DNA from: Pseudomonadota bacterium
GTDB lineage: Bacteria; Myxococcota; Bradymonadia; UBA4248
Length of the DNA stretch: 7,548 nt
Direction of reading: 5' to 3'
NCBI GenBank assembly: GCA_017613855.1
Contig: JAGACY010000271.1
Span: forward strand, 1-7,548
Below are positions 1-5,979 of this stretch, one piece after another. A program made the position numbers and the translations under genes. The notes under the pieces are model-generated. The model saw only the letters and a program-made list of their open reading frames with translations. It ran no database searches and was not told the origin of the DNA. The number at the start of each line of letters is the position of its first letter. The first letter of the stretch is position 1.

Positions 1-41
1 AATTCGTAATTGGAATGCTAAACTTGAGGCAGACTCTGCAT

Positions 42-80
42 AATTCTGAATTCTGAATTCTGAATTCTGTATTCTGAATT
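42..80. repeat. Heptanucleotide tandem repeat, unit AATTCTG
   Basis: Four exact AATTCTG units (42-69) are followed by one unit with a single change (TATTCTG, 70-76) and a partial AATT. The array creates a series of GAATTC sites. It is the first of three 7-bp-period arrays with different units within 190 bp. Heptameric short tandem repeats (STRR) are well known between genes in cyanobacteria. No function can be read from the sequence here. Confidence 0.95.
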
Positions 81-160
81 GAATTCGCAAGCTACCAAAA
101 ATCCCTTTGAAGCTATACTTTATTCAATACTTTAGAGATGTCATTAAGAATGCATAGATA

Positions 161-191
161 ATTACGCATTACGCATTACGCATTACGCATT
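161..191. repeat. Heptanucleotide tandem repeat, unit ATTACGC
   Basis: Four exact ATTACGC units (161-188) plus a partial ATT. The unit differs from those of the neighbouring arrays at 42-80 and 201-230, but the 7-bp period is the same. It lies in the non-coding stretch downstream of the PatB-like gene. Confidence 0.95.
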
Positions 192-200
192 TTCTCAGAC

Positions 201-230
201 TGCTAACTGCTAACTGCTAACTGCTAATTG
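201..230. repeat. Heptanucleotide tandem repeat, unit TGCTAAC, overlapping a gene end
   Basis: Three exact TGCTAAC units (201-221), one variant TGCTAAT (222-228) and a partial TG. On the minus strand the unit reads GTTAGCA and contains TAG. The stop codon of the PatB-like gene (217-219) lies in the array, and its last residues (Ile-Ser-Ser) are repeat-encoded. Because 7 is not a multiple of 3, successive units present TAG in successive frames, so any three units stop translation in every frame. Confidence 0.95.
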
Positions 231-1398
231 CATTCAGCAGTCGGTTTGCGACGTCGCTGACGCGATTGGGGGTCGTTGCCAGATTGATTCGGATAAAGCC
301 CATGCCATTGTCGCCGAACCACTCGCCGTAATCGACGGCAATTCCGGCGAGGTCCTGCACGACGTGATGAATCTGATCGTTTGGTACACATTCTCTCAGA
401 TCGACCCAGCATAGATAGGTGCCTTCGAGCGGATAGACATGTACTTTTTCATTTTGTGATAAGATCATTTTAAGGGACTGATAGTTTTCTTCGATGACCT
501 TTAAAAATGCATTCAGCCAGGGTTTGCCGTGTCGATAGGCTGCTTCGGCAGCGCGATAGCCAAAGGGATTGCCATATAGGGTAGAGTCGTATTTGAGTTC
601 GGCATCCAGTTTGTCCCCGAGTTCAATAGATGCGGTGACGAGAAAAGAATTCTTGAGGCCTGCGATATTAAAGGTTTTGGAAGCCGCCGTAAGCATGACG
701 ATGGAATCGATATAATTCCCATGATTAACATTAAAAGCCGTCGTATGTTTGTGATCGCCAAAGACCAGATCCTGGTGGATTTCATCTGCAACGATGATGA
801 CATTATGTTTTTGGCAGATATTAAAAACAGCAGCGAGTTCTTTTTCGCTCCATACGCGTGCAACGGGATTGTGCGGGGAACACAGAATATATAATTTTAC
901 TTGATGATCGATGATTTTTTGTTCGAAATCGGCCAGATCCATCCTATATTTGCCATCATCATCTATCAATTCGCTGATAATCAGTTTTCTGTTTGTATTT
1001 TTTACAGAGTCGGCAAAAGGATAATAGACTGGTGTTTGTATGATGACGGCATCTCCGGGATTGGTCAGTGCTTTAATGGTAATATATAATCCGGAGACGA
1101 CCCCCGGTACAAATCGAATCCATTCTTCTTTGCACTCGAAGTGGTGTTGTTCTTTTTCCCATTCGATAAAAGCCTGTTGATAGGTTTTGGGTGCAAGCGT
1201 ATAGCCATAGACACCAAGATCAGCAAAATCCCGGACGGCTTGTACGACTTCTTCGGGGCATTTGAAATCGGCGTCGGCAACCCACATGGGGATGAGTGAG
1301 GTGTTGCCGTCAAAGGATTTTTCCATGCCATCCCATTTGACAGAATCTGTGTTTTTGCGTTCTATGCCATATTTTTTTACAAATTCTTGTGTGTCCAT
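217..1398 (-). CDS. patB: PatB/MalY-family PLP-dependent C-S lyase (cystathionine beta-lyase type aminotransferase)
   Basis: A 393-residue fold-type I PLP enzyme of class I/II. Members of this family cleave the C-S bond of cystathionine or other cysteine conjugates to a thiol, pyruvate and ammonia, in the cytoplasm. The N-terminus carries the family pattern SVKWDGM (19-25) and PMWVADADF (37-45). The core has CSPHNPVARVW (173-183), ADEIHQDL with PLP-pyridine Asp205, the Schiff-base lysine Lys241 in ASKTFNIAGLKN, and the carboxylate-binding Arg370 in FIRINLATTP. The Gly usual after PHNPx is Ala180. I chose the ATG at 1398 because GAGGAA lies 7 nt upstream and the family homology starts there. 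An open frame runs 57 codons further up but only through terminator hairpins. The gene is preceded by a strong terminator, so it is probably its own unit; I see no convincing promoter in the roughly 70 nt between. The exact substrate cannot be told from sequence, and a regulatory moonlighting role (as for E. coli MalY) is possible. Confidence 0.93.
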   Translation of the reverse strand: MDTQEFVKKYGIERKNTDSVKWDGMEKSFDGNTSLIPMWVADADFKCPEEVVQAVRDFADLGVYGYTLAPKTYQQAFIEWEKEQHHFECKEEWIRFVPGVVSGLYITIKALTNPGDAVIIQTPVYYPFADSVKNTNRKLIISELIDDDGKYRMDLADFEQKIIDHQVKLYILCSPHNPVARVWSEKELAAVFNICQKHNVIIVADEIHQDLVFGDHKHTTAFNVNHGNYIDSIVMLTAASKTFNIAGLKNSFLVTASIELGDKLDAELKYDSTLYGNPFGYRAAEAAYRHGKPWLNAFLKVIEENYQSLKMILSQNEKVHVYPLEGTYLCWVDLRECVPNDQIHHVVQDLAGIAVDYGEWFGDNGMGFIRINLATTPNRVSDVANRLLNAISS

Positions 1399-1470
1399 TT
1401 TATATTTCCTCGAACAATGCGCTGATTTGCGCCAGAAGGATGTATCTGATTTTGTGGATGAAATGAACAT

Positions 1471-1509
1471 AAAAAAGCCCTGCGTATGGCGGTAACGCCA
1501 TAGCAGGGC
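1471..1509 (-). terminator. Rho-independent terminator after the GEQP lipoprotein gene
   Basis: On the minus strand a 14-bp GC-rich stem (arms 1496-1509 and 1477-1491, one bulged base at 1484, tetraloop 1492-1495) is followed directly by six T residues (1476-1471). It lies about 110 nt beyond the stop of the lipoprotein gene and about 70 nt before the PatB-like start, so it should separate the two transcripts. Confidence 0.88.
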
Positions 1510-1519
1510 AAGAGCGGTG

Positions 1520-1609
1520 TATTTGCCCGATAGGGCAAATAGGCGCGAAAGCAGGCCGTAGCGCAGCAACGCTGCACAAGGCCAACCAACCGAAAACCAA
1601 TCGGTTGGT
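1520..1609. repeat. Cluster of three palindromes between genes (possible REP-like element)
   Basis: Besides the terminator, this stretch holds a perfect 9-bp stem with GATA loop (1520-1528/1533-1541), a 5-bp stem GCAGC-AAC-GCTGC (1563-1575), and a 9-bp stem ACCAACCGA/TCGGTTGGT (1585-1593/1601-1609). None has a T-run behind it, so they are not terminators in themselves. The region also stays open as a reading frame upstream of patB, but its composition is explained by the palindromes. A dispersed repeat or a structured 3' UTR protecting the lipoprotein mRNA are the likely options. Confidence 0.7.
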
Positions 1610-1618
1610 CGCTATTGG

Positions 1619-3241
1619 TTAATGACTGGCATCACTATCTTCGATGGCACCAAGGTAGCCATGAGGATTAACGAATTCTTCCGGATCCAAATCTTTCCAT
1701 GCGGAGCTGAAGCTATGTGAATAATCGGGATTAAAATCGCCGTATGAACATAATAATTTAATGGTCTCTTCGGATTGGAGAGATTCTTTCTGATACATTT
1801 TTTGGCATTCCGTGTCGAGAGCATAGGAATATACTTTTGCTCCGGCAATCGTATTCAGGATATCTTCGCCGAAAAATGCATCCAATAATCCGCTGTTGAC
1901 CTTGTATGTATTTAAATTGTAGTGGTCAGCTGTTTTACAGGCGCTGTAGTCTTCGTTGTATTCCTTACATGATTCCCAGATTTCACACATTCCTTCCAGT
2001 TTTCTGGATGTCGGAATGGCTTTATCGAATAATTTGGTTAAATCGATATTGAGGACCGGGGAGATTTGTGAAATGGCGATGGATTTGGAGCCGTCTTCGC
2101 TGTCGATGACGGCTTGTGCAACGGCCTTAACATCTTTAAGTACACCGGATTTCAAGGCTGACCAACCAAAGAAAGCGTTTTTGTCCATCTTGGAGGCTGC
2201 TTCGGCGGCAGCTTTGACGTCAACTGCAGCGGCAGCCAGGTGTTTGCGGCCGTCTTTGCCGGCATCGGCAGATTTCACCTGGAAGAGATGATCCGTAATG
2301 AATTTTGCTTTGGTTTTATAAGTGGTGTAGGCTTTTTGAGACTCAGCCTTGGTTTTATCATCGCCACTATGAATATCTGAATCAAATCTGTAATATTGTT
2401 TCGTGCTGATATCGAAATCGTAGGCGCTTGCCCAATCGACGAAGGCCATAGAAGCTCGGATGAGTGCTGCCAAGAAATAGAGGTCTGCTGAACCAAATTT
2501 GATTTCATTCAGGCTGCATCCTGCTTTTTCGACGGCGATGAGTTTTTTGCCTTCCAGTCCTTTGGCTGCGGTTTCGAAGCTCTCAGCCAGCGAAAGCATA
2601 TCATCATCCATGTTGTTGAGCGCCTTGAGGATGGTTGCAGTGGTAAAGGAATCTTTGAGTGAATCGATGATTCCATCGAAGCAATTGTCGATATCGAGGT
2701 CTTTGATGATGGCCGGATGCGGGAGTTTGTCGAAAATGCTTCTAAAATTGGGAGCACCACTCACCATTTGTTTAAAAATACCATCGTCCTTCCAAATCAC
2801 GCTGAGGTCGATGGGGGAACCTGTAAATCCAAGGTCTTTTAATACAGACTGGATATTTTCATTGTTGACGAGATTGATCACACCGACGATGGAACGCTGG
2901 AAAGCGATATCAGCATCGAGTTTGTTGGCGTTATATGCAATATCAAGCTTTTCGCTTGCAGATTTAAAATCGCATGATTTCAGGAAAGGCTCGGCTTCAG
3001 CGAGTGCTTTGGCAGCGGCTGCTTCATCTGTGACAGGTTGTTCACCGGGTTGTTCTCCAGGCTGTTCACCGGGTTGTTCTCCAGGCTGTTCACCGGGTTG
3101 TTCTCCAGGCTGTTCACCGGGTTGCTGGTCGGTCTGTTCCTGAGTTTTTTGGTCTTGTTTATCATTATCATCGTCGCAGGCTGTAAAAGAAAGCGTCAAT
3201 GAAGCGGCAGCAATGATAGAAAGAAAACGTTTTAATGTCAT
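1619..3241 (-). CDS. Predicted lipoprotein with GEQP repeat linker, unknown family
   Basis: A 540-residue exported lipoprotein of no family I recognise. Residues 1-21 are a classic type II signal peptide (Lys4 and Arg5, hydrophobic core, lipobox FTAC) with lipidated Cys22. Asp follows at +2, the residue that retains lipoproteins in the inner membrane in E. coli; the rule may not hold here. Residues 23-70 are a hydrophilic tether containing seven consecutive Gly-Glu-Gln-Pro units (42-69). The rest is mainly helical, starting with a TPR-like pair around 73-120 (Ala-rich helix, then SCDFKSASEKLDIAY). The C-terminal part has clustered cysteines (419, 425, 435, 479, 498) that could form disulfides. 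It is a diverged paralogue of the lipoprotein at 3435-4721. The ATG at 3241 has only a weak GGGA site about 7 nt upstream, but it gives the correct signal peptide. A sigma-54-like promoter lies about 75 nt upstream, and a strong terminator follows. Its function is unknown; assembly, scaffolding or surface binding would all be guesses. Confidence 0.92.
   Translation of the reverse strand: MTLKRFLSIIAAASLTLSFTACDDDNDKQDQKTQEQTDQQPGEQPGEQPGEQPGEQPGEQPGEQPGEQPVTDEAAAAKALAEAEPFLKSCDFKSASEKLDIAYNANKLDADIAFQRSIVGVINLVNNENIQSVLKDLGFTGSPIDLSVIWKDDGIFKQMVSGAPNFRSIFDKLPHPAIIKDLDIDNCFDGIIDSLKDSFTTATILKALNNMDDDMLSLAESFETAAKGLEGKKLIAVEKAGCSLNEIKFGSADLYFLAALIRASMAFVDWASAYDFDISTKQYYRFDSDIHSGDDKTKAESQKAYTTYKTKAKFITDHLFQVKSADAGKDGRKHLAAAAVDVKAAAEAASKMDKNAFFGWSALKSGVLKDVKAVAQAVIDSEDGSKSIAISQISPVLNIDLTKLFDKAIPTSRKLEGMCEIWESCKEYNEDYSACKTADHYNLNTYKVNSGLLDAFFGEDILNTIAGAKVYSYALDTECQKMYQKESLQSEETIKLLCSYGDFNPDYSHSFSSAWKDLDPEEFVNPHGYLGAIEDSDASH
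3036..3119 (-). repeat. 12-bp in-frame repeat encoding (Gly-Glu-Gln-Pro)7
   Basis: Seven 12-bp units encode the flexible, acidic, proline-containing tether after the lipidated cysteine. Synonymous variants alternate: from 3048 to 3119 the pair GGTTGTTCTCCA + GGCTGTTCACCG (plus strand) recurs exactly three times, so the recent amplification unit was 24 bp. Copy-number change keeps the frame and would only change tether length. Confidence 0.95.
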
Positions 3242-3273
3242 AATACATTCCCATGTGTGTGTTGGTTGAAAGA

Positions 3274-3291
3274 TTTGCTTTTTTTAGCAAA
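3274..3291 (-). other. Leader hairpin before the GEQP lipoprotein gene
   Basis: A 6-bp perfect stem (TTTGCT/AGCAAA) with a 6-nt homopolymer loop, ending about 32 nt upstream of the start codon. It has no T-tract behind it on the minus strand, so it is not a terminator. It would lie in the 5' UTR if the promoter at 3314-3329 is real. Confidence 0.45.
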
Positions 3292-3313
3292 CACGCTGCG
3301 AGTCGGCGGCATA

Positions 3314-3329
3314 ATCAAGATCTGTGCCA
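3314..3329 (-). promoter_or_regulatory. Sigma-54-like (-24/-12) promoter candidate
   Basis: The minus strand reads TGGCACAGATCTTGAT, matching the sigma-54 consensus TGGCAC-N5-TTGCW at 10 of 11 positions with exact spacing. The one mismatch (A for C in the -12 GC pair) is at an important base, so activity is uncertain. Transcription would start near 3303 and give a leader of about 60 nt. Confidence 0.4.
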
Positions 3330-3434
3330 AAAGCAAAATTTTGATGTAAAAAATCGACAACTCACTCACCAAATAACGCATACTGGCGTTTTTCCACGCG
3401 TTTTAAGTATTCTCTTAGGGAGAAAAGGAGCTTT

Positions 3435-4721
3435 CTATAGCAATTCCTTTGGATTCCAGTTTAACCAGGCTGAATTGAGCCGGAAACTAAAAGTGTCATT
3501 GCATTGGAATGAGGGGCTTTGTTCATCCAGTATTTTGGGGGTGAAACAAAAGTTGAGCTGGGACTGAAATTCCTCAAAATGCCACTCCCATTGGGAATGG
3601 TAAAGCTTTGCCACAGGTATTGTGAGATTGGGCAAATTTTGCAAAGCACATAAGATGTCGAATGATGTAGTCGGATCGAATAATTCGTTTAAAGAAGCAG
3701 TCGTCTGTGAATCATCCAGGATATGTGAGGCCTTTTCCAAATCAGAAAGAATGCCGTAATGCAGATTTTCCCAGTGCAAAAGAGATTTCTGAACAGGGCA
3801 GTGATGATCATCGAATTGTGGTTCAGATTCTTTCAGTTCTTTGAGAAGCGGTACGACAAATCCAAGTGCGGCAATGGTTTGCTGTATTTCAGGCAGGCAA
3901 GTGGGGAAAGAAGAAGTGTTTTTGCGATGGAGAAATTCATTATTGATGGCTTGAACGAGCCAGGAGTAATCCTTGGTTTCGAGTGCTTTGACGGTCTTTT
4001 GGACTGAAAAATCCCATCGGTATTGTTCTGCAATTTCGATGACGGTGGATAAAAGACTAGCCACCATGGATAAAATACCTAGTTCTGCGGCATGGACAGT
4101 GATGTCATACCCAAAGACATTGCCGATGTGATAGTTGGGATCATTTGTTTTGGCTGCTGCAAAAGCATGCTCCGCCGCTGATTTTAAAAGTGAGTTTCGG
4201 GTGTTTAGTGTGACAACAATGTCATGCCATGTCAGATCCGGATCGATAGCGGTACTGTGATAACCTTCTGTCGATAAGATATCTGTTTTTGAGAAGGAAT
4301 GAGCCAGATTGCTATAATCGATGGTATGGCATGACTCCGGTTGGGCTGAATCTTCGTTGCGATCATCCTCTTTGAGCTTTTGACACAGACTTTGAACCGT
4401 AAACTGAAATCCCATCTTCGAAAGGAGGTCTTTCATGTTGGGGGTATCAAAGAAATAGATCGTTTCCGAAATGGCAAGACCTATGAGAATTTCGTGATGA
4501 TTGGGATAGTATTCGTCTGCTTTCCTAAAATGGAGGTATGCATTTTCAAAGTCACACTCGAGGAGAGCATCTTTTCCTGCGGCGGATTCCTTCTGTGCTT
4601 TGAGTTGGTCACATCCGGAGCACAGAAGGATGCACATTCCTAAATAAAAGATCCACAGCAGGATGGAATGATGTGAGGGGGGATTGTGATGATCAGGATA
4701 ATACGAATCCGCAGTCCTCAT
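3435..4721 (-). CDS. Predicted lipoprotein, diverged paralogue of the GEQP lipoprotein
   Basis: A 428-residue protein with an unusually long, His-rich and weakly charged n-region (1-19), a hydrophobic segment (20-35) and a likely lipobox CSGC with lipidated Cys37; Cys at -3 is atypical. Asp is at +2, as in its paralogue. Residues 46-85 look TPR-like (LLECDFENAYLHFRKADEYY). Similarity to the 540-residue protein is seen at CDFENA vs CDFKSA, the segment 206-241 (DITVHAAELGILSM...WDFSVQ) vs 247-281 (EIKFGSADLYFLAA...FDISTK), and the C-terminal NSAWLNWNPKEL vs SSAWKDLDPEEF. It lacks the GEQP tether and ends about 20 residues after the aligned core. The ATG lies 5 bp after the stop of the aminotransferase gene without a visible Shine-Dalgarno site, so translational coupling is likely. 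Its function is unknown. The start is less certain than the frame. Confidence 0.85.
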   Translation of the reverse strand: MRTADSYYPDHHNPPSHHSILLWIFYLGMCILLCSGCDQLKAQKESAAGKDALLECDFENAYLHFRKADEYYPNHHEILIGLAISETIYFFDTPNMKDLLSKMGFQFTVQSLCQKLKEDDRNEDSAQPESCHTIDYSNLAHSFSKTDILSTEGYHSTAIDPDLTWHDIVVTLNTRNSLLKSAAEHAFAAAKTNDPNYHIGNVFGYDITVHAAELGILSMVASLLSTVIEIAEQYRWDFSVQKTVKALETKDYSWLVQAINNEFLHRKNTSSFPTCLPEIQQTIAALGFVVPLLKELKESEPQFDDHHCPVQKSLLHWENLHYGILSDLEKASHILDDSQTTASLNELFDPTTSFDILCALQNLPNLTIPVAKLYHSQWEWHFEEFQSQLNFCFTPKILDEQSPSFQCNDTFSFRLNSAWLNWNPKELL

Positions 4722-4726
4722 AAAGC

Positions 4727-5845
4727 TTATGCAACAGAGGAATTAATTGATTCGGCGATGGCTTCGTGAATAGCTTCGACCAGATCATTGACATCGCTGC
4801 AATCGACATAACCCATGGTTGAAATCTGAAAGATCTTATTGGCAAGCGGGCCTTTTCCACCATAGACGATAAAGCCGCGATCGCGGAGTGCCTGTCTGAG
4901 TGTGTCGAAATCCATGTGTTCTGGCAGGCAGACAGAGGTTACGGCATTGGACAGCACATGATCGGGGCGATAGATGCGGAGCCCTTTTTCAAGAAGAGAA
5001 GTCCTTAGAGTACGGGCTTTGAGTGCCTGGTATTGCAAACGATTTTGAGCGCCTTCTTCGATGATGATTTTGAACGCTTCATTGAGCGCAAAAAATAACG
5101 AAATGGCGGGGGTATTGGGAGTCTGGAGCTTATTCTTATAAAAATCGTAATGTCTGGCCAGACTCAGATAGTAGTTGCGCACCGGATAGGAAGACAGTTT
5201 TTCGAACTCATCGATGCGGCCGACGACGAGGGCAAGTCCGGGACCCATGCCAATCGCTTTTCCCGAAGATGTATTCATGAAAGTGACATTGCATGCCTTG
5301 AGATCGAGCGGATCGGCCATAAAGCTGGAGACTGCATCGACAAATAGTTTTGCACCATACTTTTTGCAGAGCTGACCGACTTCATAAACGGGCTGGAGTT
5401 CACCGGTACTTGTCTCGTTGTGAACCATGGTAACCCAGTCAAAATGCTGTTTTTTTAGCAATTCCTCAACTTTAGCCAAATCCAGAGGGGTTGCCCAGTC
5501 CTGTCGATGGATGGTGGTATTGGGATTGTAGATAGACGAAATCTGGCCAAGTCTTTGTCCAAATTCACCCGTTGCCAGCGAGAGAACGTGATCATGTGGC
5601 TGGATGGCACTGCTAATCACCGCTTCATTTCCCGCAGAACCAGAACCCGTAATGACGACAAGAGAGTATTCTTTCTCTGAAAGATTCATGACTTCCAGAC
5701 AATTGCGGCGGATAGCGGTAAGAAGGGTAGAAAACTCCTTTTCACGGTGACCGATTTCACTGCTGATCATGGCATTGAAGACGCGCTTGGACACATTGAC
5801 TGGTCCTGGGCACATCAAACGGTAACACTTCGCGTAATCATCCAT
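4727..5845 (-). CDS. Class V PLP aminotransferase, 2-aminoethylphosphonate-pyruvate transaminase (PhnW)-like
   Basis: A 372-residue cytoplasmic fold-type I enzyme, the normal length for the alanine-glyoxylate/serine-pyruvate/AEP transaminase group. It has the N-terminal CPGPVNVS (12-19) and HREKEF (33-38), PLP-phosphate loop GSGSAGNEA (67-75), HNETSTGEL (142-150), VDAVSS with pyridine Asp170, and Schiff-base Lys196 in NTSSGKAIGMGPGLALV. Overall it resembles PhnW most (GFIVYGG at 324-330 and the helix after it). The Arg that usually binds the substrate carboxylate in the C-terminal FRIGxxG motif is Gln340 here (IFQISTMG), so the substrate or binding mode may differ. The ATG at 5845 is preceded by GGAG with a 10-nt spacer. 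It has its own leader with a hairpin and a sigma-54-like promoter, and is followed 5 bp later by a lipoprotein gene. Alternatives are serine-glyoxylate or alanine-glyoxylate transaminase. Confidence 0.85.
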   Translation of the reverse strand: MDDYAKCYRLMCPGPVNVSKRVFNAMISSEIGHREKEFSTLLTAIRRNCLEVMNLSEKEYSLVVITGSGSAGNEAVISSAIQPHDHVLSLATGEFGQRLGQISSIYNPNTTIHRQDWATPLDLAKVEELLKKQHFDWVTMVHNETSTGELQPVYEVGQLCKKYGAKLFVDAVSSFMADPLDLKACNVTFMNTSSGKAIGMGPGLALVVGRIDEFEKLSSYPVRNYYLSLARHYDFYKNKLQTPNTPAISLFFALNEAFKIIIEEGAQNRLQYQALKARTLRTSLLEKGLRIYRPDHVLSNAVTSVCLPEHMDFDTLRQALRDRGFIVYGGKGPLANKIFQISTMGYVDCSDVNDLVEAIHEAIAESINSSVA

Positions 5846-5871
5846 AAATTCACTTCTCCGAAATTGTAAAA

Positions 5872-5895
5872 CTCAGTCCCACTCGTAAGACTGAG
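5872..5895 (-). other. Leader hairpin before the aminotransferase gene
   Basis: A perfect 7-bp stem CTCAGTC/GACTGAG with a 10-nt loop. On the minus strand it is followed by TTTT. It ends 26 nt upstream of the start codon. It could be a weak attenuator, an mRNA-stabilising 5' stem or a protein-binding site. Confidence 0.5.
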
Positions 5896-5915
5896 GTAAA
5901 CACACGCCTACATCT

Positions 5916-5931
5916 AGCACATTTTGAGCCA
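5916..5931 (-). promoter_or_regulatory. Sigma-54-like (-24/-12) promoter candidate
   Basis: The minus strand reads TGGCTCAAAATGTGCT, matching TGGCAC-N5-TTGCW at 9 of 11 positions and keeping both the GG (-24) and GC (-12) pairs at the correct spacing. The predicted start near 5905 gives a leader of about 60 nt containing the 5872-5895 hairpin. The distance to the start codon (about 73 nt from the -12 element) is almost the same as for the candidate before the GEQP lipoprotein gene. Confidence 0.4.
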
Positions 5932-5945
5932 AAAGATAATTTGTA

Positions 5946-5973
5946 TTGAACAAACAAAAAACTCATTTAAAAT
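5946..5973 (+). promoter_or_regulatory. Sigma-70-like promoter candidate on the plus strand
   Basis: TTGAAC (-35, 4 of 6 matches to TTGACA) and TAAAAT (-10, 5 of 6 matches to TATAAT) are separated by 16 bp. No plus-strand gene follows, only the hairpin/T-run at 6016-6043. The region is AT-rich, so a chance match is possible. Confidence 0.35.
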
Positions 5974-5979
5974 CAGTGA

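Noticed and set aside
42..230. The repeat arrays as a CRISPR array or an origin with iterons.
   Set aside because: Units are 7 bp with no spacers, each array has a different unit, and there is no replication or cas gene nearby.
1399..1569. A 57-codon N-terminal extension of the PatB-like gene up to an ATG at 1569.
   Set aside because: It is read through the terminator and other palindromes, has no family homology, and the ATG at 1398 has a good GAGGAA site and the expected N-terminus.
2499..3143. A 214-codon plus-strand frame with a Cys-Ser-Pro-Gly repeat.
   Set aside because: It is the antisense reading of the GEQP lipoprotein gene; the repeat is the complement of the tether repeat.
2980..3171. 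A minus-strand frame with repeated NNPVNSLE units.
   Set aside because: An out-of-frame reading of the same 12-bp repeats inside the lipoprotein gene.
3360..3450. A terminator for the 428-residue lipoprotein gene just after its stop.
   Set aside because: Only short imperfect stems (such as AACGC/GCGTT and AGAAA/TTTCT) are present, with no T-run on the minus strand. Read-through into the next lipoprotein gene remains possible.
4421..4458. An excellent Shine-Dalgarno sequence (AAAGGAGGT) 5-6 nt before an ATG on the plus strand.
   Set aside because: The frame is only seven codons and lies antisense inside the lipoprotein gene; no promoter is seen.
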